Assembly: GCA_022511205.1 (NCBI GenBank)
Contig: JAFLRY010000002.1
Location: forward strand, 1-64,000
Direction: 5' to 3'
Length of the DNA: 64,000 bases
Source of the DNA: Eubacterium sp.
Lineage (GTDB): Bacteria; Bacillota; Clostridia; Oscillospirales; Acutalibacteraceae
The notes beneath the pieces were generated by a model. It was given only the letters and a program-made list of their open reading frames with translations. It had not been told where the DNA came from and did no database searches. Positions within the stretch are counted from its first letter, which is position 1. Each line of letters opens with the position of its first letter. The translations under genes and the position numbers were made by a program. Shown one piece after another: positions 59,434-64,000 of this stretch.

Positions 59434-60606
59434 ATGAAAGAAATCGTACTTGTAAAAAACGGCGAGCTGGTGCTCAAGGGACTCAACAGAAATTCCTTTG
59501 AGGACGTGCTCATAAAGAACATGAGAAGGCATCTTGCCGATATCGGTCAGTTTACCTTTACTAAGAGCCAATCCACCATAATGGTAGAGCCTGAAAATGA
59601 GGACACCGATCTTGACGACGCGGTTAAAGCGTTGGGCAAGGTTTTCGGCATTGCCGCACTGTCCCGCGCGGCGGTGTGCGAAAAGGATATGGAGGATATT
59701 ATCCGCACGGCGAAGGAATACCTTGCGGATGAGCTTTTGCTTGCAAAAACCTTTAAGGTGGAAGCGAAGCGAAGCGACAAGAAATTCCCCCTTAACTCTC
59801 CGCAGATCAGCAGAGAGCTTGGCGGTCAGCTTCTAAAGGCGTTTCACCATTTAAAGGTGGACGTTCATAATCCGGATATCGTGGTAACCGTTGAGGTAAG
59901 GGACCGCTACGCCTTCGTGCGCGGCAACAACATAAAGGGCGCGGGCGGTATGCCCACCGGAACAAGCGGCAGAGCGGCGGTGCTGATCAGCGGCGGAATT
60001 GATTCCCCCGTGGCGGCGTATATGATGGCAAAAAGGGGCATTGAGCTTATCTCCGTTCACTTCGCTTCTCCGCCCTACACCAGTGAGCTTGCCGAAATGA
60101 AGGTTATGGATCTGCTGAAAAGGGTGGCGGCATACAGCGGCACTATCGTCACCTACGTCGTTCCATTTACCGAAATTCAGGAAGCCATCAGAGATCACTG
60201 CCCTGAGGATTATTTCACCCTCGTTATGCGCCGAATTATGATGAGAATAAGCGGCGAGATCGCGAAGCGCCAGAACTGTCAGGCGCTCATCACGGGTGAA
60301 AGCGTTGGTCAGGTTGCGAGCCAGACTATCTATGCCCTCGGCTGTACGGACAGCGCGTCAGATCTCCCCGTATTCCGCCCCTGCATAGGAATGGATAAGG
60401 ATGAGATCATTGCTATATCAAGAAAGATCGACACCTTCGATATTTCCATTCAGCCCTATGAGGACTGCTGCACCGTGTTCACCCCGAAGCATCCGAAAAC
60501 GAGGCCAAAGCTTCAGGACGTTATCGACACGGAGAATCTCATTTCCGAGCTTGACAGAATGTGTGAAACGGCAATTCAAAACGCGAAAAGAGTATTTATT
60601 AAATAG
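59434..60606 (+). CDS. thiI: tRNA 4-thiouridine synthetase ThiI
   Basis: ThiI adenylates U8 of tRNA and installs sulfur. The 390-residue protein has an N-terminal THUMP region and the PP-loop ISGGIDSPVAAYM near residue 185. Like most Firmicutes forms it lacks the C-terminal rhodanese domain and needs a desulfurase partner, here the previous gene. ATG at 59434 follows GGAGG; the track adds 13 codons. Confidence 0.95.
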   Translation: MKEIVLVKNGELVLKGLNRNSFEDVLIKNMRRHLADIGQFTFTKSQSTIMVEPENEDTDLDDAVKALGKVFGIAALSRAAVCEKDMEDIIRTAKEYLADELLLAKTFKVEAKRSDKKFPLNSPQISRELGGQLLKAFHHLKVDVHNPDIVVTVEVRDRYAFVRGNNIKGAGGMPTGTSGRAAVLISGGIDSPVAAYMMAKRGIELISVHFASPPYTSELAEMKVMDLLKRVAAYSGTIVTYVVPFTEIQEAIRDHCPEDYFTLVMRRIMMRISGEIAKRQNCQALITGESVGQVASQTIYALGCTDSASDLPVFRPCIGMDKDEIIAISRKIDTFDISIQPYEDCCTVFTPKHPKTRPKLQDVIDTENLISELDRMCETAIQNAKRVFIK

Positions 60607-60649
60607 GCAAAACATAGTATTTATCAAAAACAGAGGAAAAACATTGTCT

Positions 60650-61372
60650 ATGCGAAAGAAAATTTACGAGATAATCGAGGCTACCAACAACAAATCTACG
60701 ATGCTGAATAGGATTTATAATTTCGCTATGCTTTTGTGTATCATCATCAGTATGATACCGCTTATGGATAAAAAAGGATCGGAATTATACAGCGCCATCA
60801 ACACTGTAACATTGATCGTTTTTTTGATCGATTACATACTGCGCCTGATAACGGCAGACTATTCTATGGAAAAGGGCGTTAAATCATTTTTTATCTACCC
60901 TTTTACTCCTATGGCGATCATCGATCTTATCTCCATTTTGCCATTTATAATAACTATGAGCCACGGATTCAGGGTGCTTAGACTGTTGAGGATAATCAAA
61001 ACCCTTCGTGTGTTCAGAAGCTTTAAAATATTCAGGTATTCCAGAAACTTTGATCGTATCGTTAAGGTTTTAAAGCTTGAGGCAAAGCCGCTTTTAGCCG
61101 TCCTTTCGCTGGCGCTTTTTTACGTTTTATTTACCTCCTTGACTATGTTCAGCATTGAGCCGCAAACCTTTGAAACCTTTTTTGACGCCGTATATTGGTC
61201 CGTAATATCGCTGACGAGTATCGGCTACGGAGATATTTATCCCGTTTCGGATATCGGGCGGGCGTTTACGGTAATATCCGCCATAGTAGGCGTTGCGATC
61301 ATTGCGTTGCCGTCAGGTATCATAACGGCTGGATACATGGAAATTTTAAGAGAAGACAAGGGCAAAAAATAA
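60650..61372 (+). CDS. Voltage-gated potassium channel
   Basis: The protein of about 240 residues has six membrane segments: S1-S3, an S4 with regular arginines (FRVLRLLRIIKTLRVFRSF), S5, the pore helix with filter TSIGYGDIYP, and S6 (VISAIVGVAIIALPSGII). There is no C-terminal RCK domain. The track starts far upstream inside thiI. ATG at 60650 or TTG at 60644 (7 bases after GAGG) are the candidates. Confidence 0.9.
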   Translation: MRKKIYEIIEATNNKSTMLNRIYNFAMLLCIIISMIPLMDKKGSELYSAINTVTLIVFLIDYILRLITADYSMEKGVKSFFIYPFTPMAIIDLISILPFIITMSHGFRVLRLLRIIKTLRVFRSFKIFRYSRNFDRIVKVLKLEAKPLLAVLSLALFYVLFTSLTMFSIEPQTFETFFDAVYWSVISLTSIGYGDIYPVSDIGRAFTVISAIVGVAIIALPSGIITAGYMEILREDKGKK

Positions 61373-61389
61373 AATCAAATTGCACAAGA

Positions 61390-61422
61390 AAAAGGATATG
61401 AGCAAATCGCTCATATCCTTTT
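61390..61422. terminator. Bidirectional terminator between the channel and GH51 genes
   Basis: AAAAGGATATGAGC and GCTCATATCCTTTT form a 14-bp stem, followed by TGTTTTTT on the plus strand and TCTTG on the minus strand. Confidence 0.9.
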
Positions 61423-61431
61423 GTTTTTTCG

Positions 61432-64000
61432 TTATCCTCTCGTGATCCTGATAACAGTTGCCGAATATTTCGGAACGGTGTAGTTGAATTTATCCGAGAA
61501 GCCTGTTATTTCGAATTCCTCCATAGTGCATTTCTCCGGCTGGCCGAAGATATTATCATCTGTAATATCATTGCCCGCAACCTGATATACTTTTGCCGCG
61601 CCGCCGATATTCTCAGCGTCCGAGATATCAACCGCAAAGGTTTTTTCGCCGTCGGTAACGTTGACCATTTTAACGATGATATCGCCGCTTTCATCGGTGC
61701 TTACCACCTGATACGCATCGCATTTCTTATCGGAATACGTTTGGTATTCAATATAGAGTTCATCGTCTATATAGCATCTGATGATCGTGCTGTCGATTTC
61801 GATCTTTAAGGAATACGTCCTTCCTGTTTCGGCTGTGAATGGTTTTGCCGTGCCTTCAAGCTGACCTGACTTTGCGCCGTTTTCCATTTTCTGAAGGCAG
61901 GAAACAGTATTGCCCCAGCCGCCGATATTCCAGAAGTAGCAATTGTTTTCATCCTGAATCAGGAACGGAATGAAGAACGCTTCGTTGCCGCCGGTCTTCG
62001 TGGCATCTACGGTAAAGGTGTAATTGGTCCAGCTTGTATCGCCAAAGAAGATCGATGCGCCAAGCTCGCTGTATTGGGGATCAACGTTATTTTGGCTGAG
62101 CTTTCCGTCGGCTACGGTCCAGTCGCCGTCGCTGATCTTTGCCCAATTCTTATCAAAGCTCTGCTGATCTGCCGAAAAATCGTCCTCACCGAAAGCTTCA
62201 CCGTAAATGTTATCCACGATCTTCACGTTGTCAAATTCAGCGGTGGTGTACCATGTGCCTAAGCCGATCTTTCCGCTGAGATCGACCTTGCTTGACTGCG
62301 CGCCCTCAATGCTTGATGAAAGAAGCTTGGAGCCGGTATTGGTTGAAAACAGCTTTTGCATATAGTAGTTGATCGAGCCTATCGAAGCCTGATTGTTATA
62401 CCAGATGAGATCGGGCGCCCACTGCCTTGCCGTTACGCTGGAGAAAAGCGGGGCGTAGGTGGCCATGCGTACGATATCGCCGTTTCTCTCAAGACCCGTC
62501 ATATACGCCGCCTCGGCAAGCGCGGAGTTAAGCGTATTAGACCAAGAGGCGTATTCGCCGAGGAAAACGTTGATCGCGCCGCCGTAAAGCGTATCGGTCA
62601 TACCGGCAACGTCTCTCCTATAATTCTCCTCATCGTAATAATCGGTGTTCTGATAGAACCATTCGGGATCATTGTAGTAATGATGATCGATAGCACCCGC
62701 AAAATCAGCGGCGTTTTTACTGTCACCAAGCTGTTCCAGCGCGTATTCATAGGAAGCGAGATAGTCAGCGCCGGAGATACCGTCGTCCGGTCCTGCAGAA
62801 TAAATAAGCTCTATGCCGTCATACAGCTCGGGATCGTCCGCCTTAGCTTCGTTGAAGGCGTCAAGGAACGCCTTGTAGCGAACGTAATAAACCTCTCTCC
62901 AGTTCTCGTTGCCTATGCAGATATATTTGAGTTCAAAGGGCTCCTCGTGGCCGAGAGCCGCTCTAACCTTGCCCCAGGTGGTGGAAGCGTCACCGCGGCA
63001 GAATTCCACGAGATCAAGCATATCCTGAATATATTCTTGGAACCGCTCGGAATCTAAATCAGGGCCGCCTCTGTCGGCTCCCGACTGGCAGTAAAGACCT
63101 GCGTTGAGAACGGGAACGCCCACCGCGCCGATATCCTCGGCAAGCTGGAAATATTCAAAAAATCCAAGTCCGTAGCTCATAAAGCTGGGATATTTATCAT
63201 CCGTGGCATTGATATCCGTCCAGATGCTCACGCCCTGCTTTCTCGCGGCAACGTCACCGTAAGTGCCGTTGAAGAGAAGTGGCTGACCGTCTCTGCCAAC
63301 GCCCACGGAATCCTTCCAGCTGTAATCGCCCTCATCGTCGCGCCCCTCGATAACGCAGCCGCCGGGGAAGCGAAGGAACTTGGGCTGAAGCTCCTCAAGC
63401 ATAGTGGCAAGATCATTTCTCAAGCCGTTTTCTCTGCCTTTATACGTATCTTTCGGGAAAAGAGAAACCATATCAATAGCGGCTGAGCCGTTATCAATAA
63501 GCACCTGAAGGGTTACGCGCTGTTCTTTTTCGATAAATGCGGCGGAAACGTTTGAAGTAAGCGAAAGGGAATACTTTTCCCATTTATCTGTAATGCCGTC
63601 TATCTTCGCCTCGGCGGCAACACTCTCGCCCATCTTATTGCCGTCCTTATCTAATTTGGACACAACGAGGCGAACGGTAACCGCTCCGGTGTAGCCGTCA
63701 AGCGCCTTGGCGTATACGGAGAAATTATACTCCGCGCCTTTTTCAACGCTCATGCCCTCTAAAAATCCTGTATTCTCAATGCCCGCCAATTCATTTTTGC
63801 CGTTTGAGAGTACGAGGTAGTTAACATTGTTTTCGTTCAGAGCGTTCGCCGCATCGTTTATCTTAACCTCCGCGGCGGCCTCGTTAACGGCGTTCCAATG
63901 ATAAAGCTGATCGCCCTCCGCAAGCTCGGTAAATTCGAAGGAGCGGTTTGCCACCTTCTCGGCGTAAAGTCCGCCGTCCGCGGCAAAGTTGATATCCTCA
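61432..64000 (-). CDS. GH51 alpha-L-arabinofuranosidase, 5' end cut by the window
   Basis: The frame stays open to the window edge (EDINFAADGGLYAEKV precedes the track start at 63954), so the gene is partial and the GTG start of the track is wrong. GH51 features are NRSFEF, FLRFPGGCVIEG, IGNENW (acid/base Glu) and VFLGEYASW (nucleophile Glu). An inserted region of about 170 residues (FDNVKIVDNIYGE... to DDELYIEYQ) looks like a concanavalin/DUF1080-type domain that could bind glycans. The enzyme releases arabinose from plant arabinoxylan. No signal peptide can be judged. Confidence 0.9.
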   Translation of the reverse strand, partial: EDINFAADGGLYAEKVANRSFEFTELAEGDQLYHWNAVNEAAAEVKINDAANALNENNVNYLVLSNGKNELAGIENTGFLEGMSVEKGAEYNFSVYAKALDGYTGAVTVRLVVSKLDKDGNKMGESVAAEAKIDGITDKWEKYSLSLTSNVSAAFIEKEQRVTLQVLIDNGSAAIDMVSLFPKDTYKGRENGLRNDLATMLEELQPKFLRFPGGCVIEGRDDEGDYSWKDSVGVGRDGQPLLFNGTYGDVAARKQGVSIWTDINATDDKYPSFMSYGLGFFEYFQLAEDIGAVGVPVLNAGLYCQSGADRGGPDLDSERFQEYIQDMLDLVEFCRGDASTTWGKVRAALGHEEPFELKYICIGNENWREVYYVRYKAFLDAFNEAKADDPELYDGIELIYSAGPDDGISGADYLASYEYALEQLGDSKNAADFAGAIDHHYYNDPEWFYQNTDYYDEENYRRDVAGMTDTLYGGAINVFLGEYASWSNTLNSALAEAAYMTGLERNGDIVRMATYAPLFSSVTARQWAPDLIWYNNQASIGSINYYMQKLFSTNTGSKLLSSSIEGAQSSKVDLSGKIGLGTWYTTAEFDNVKIVDNIYGEAFGEDDFSADQQSFDKNWAKISDGDWTVADGKLSQNNVDPQYSELGASIFFGDTSWTNYTFTVDATKTGGNEAFFIPFLIQDENNCYFWNIGGWGNTVSCLQKMENGAKSGQLEGTAKPFTAETGRTYSLKIEIDSTIIRCYIDDELYIEYQTYSDKKCDAYQVVSTDESGDIIVKMVNVTDGEKTFAVDISDAENIGGAAKVYQVAGNDITDDNIFGQPEKCTMEEFEITGFSDKFNYTVPKYSATVIRITRG

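Noticed and set aside
60401-60649. Upstream extension of the potassium channel ORF
   Set aside because: This part overlaps thiI in another frame and has no channel features; the real start is near 60650.

Overview
The window looks like chromosomal DNA of a gut-type Clostridia bacterium of the Oscillospiraceae/Ruminococcaceae sort. This is inferred from gene content, from many near-consensus sigma-A promoters (TTGACA, 16-18 bp, TATAAT), from strong Shine-Dalgarno sites, from a T-box leader, and from GTP-type PEP carboxykinase, cofactor-independent phosphoglycerate mutase and glycan-degrading enzymes. No tRNA, rRNA, CRISPR array, insertion sequence or prophage was seen. Most genes lie on the minus strand.

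Layout. 1-311: dispersed palindromic repeats. 312-6252: a radical SAM/SPASM protein, a GH2 beta-galactosidase, and an overlapping cyclase/sugar-transferase pair. 6466-10289: a lipoprotein, secA and a small acidic membrane protein. 10339-15961: an accessory plus-strand run (patatin, P-loop kinase, DJ-1-like protein lacking its cysteine, M24 peptidase, TIGR04076 protein, nitroreductase, GNAT) facing an AraC-phosphotransferase fusion. 16074-19855: trmL, nagA and dusB, then the rpsF-ssb-rpsR operon. 19917-24513: an islet of zinc-ribbon membrane proteins with a divergent XRE regulator whose putative operators flank the islet promoter. 24534-29302: leuB, a methyltransferase, a DUF2812-like gene, and leuA behind a T-box. 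29335-33328: a phosphoribosyltransferase, then PadR with two paralogous membrane proteins. 33368-37046: the pgk-tpiA-gpmI glycolytic operon. 37195-40086: a secreted glucosaminidase with an SH3 domain and six Fn3 repeats. 40267-47636: pckG, then polA-rimI-unknown membrane protein-tsaD. 47748-51708: an M20 amidohydrolase and a polar amino acid ABC transporter. 51867-54994: another zinc-ribbon protein, a membrane M28 peptidase and coaX. 54995-55455: a gene-free stretch with two divergent structured transcripts, one a candidate small RNA and one the leader of a mini sigma-like operon. 56186-64000: a DUF1624 protein, a HAD-Nudix fusion, cysteine desulfurase, thiI, a potassium channel and a partial GH51 arabinofuranosidase.

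Genes that work together: rpsF-ssb-rpsR; pgk-tpiA-gpmI with pckG for triose metabolism; leuA and leuB (leuC and leuD are not here); tsaD and rimI; cysteine desulfurase as sulfur donor to ThiI; the three-gene ABC importer with a terminator after the binding-protein gene; PadR with its membrane partners.

The least ordinary signals are: (1) a stand-alone small RNA candidate at 55030-55136 with its own promoter and terminator, facing a structured C-rich leader; (2) a palindromic repeat inserted in frame in tsaD, with relatives next to pckG and patatin; (3) paired ACRTTAATGT boxes around the zinc-ribbon islet promoter; (4) several fusions or inserted domains (AraC-APH, HAD-Nudix, SH3 in glucosaminidase, transmembrane block in an M28 peptidase). 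All calls come from reading the sequence. No database search was run.
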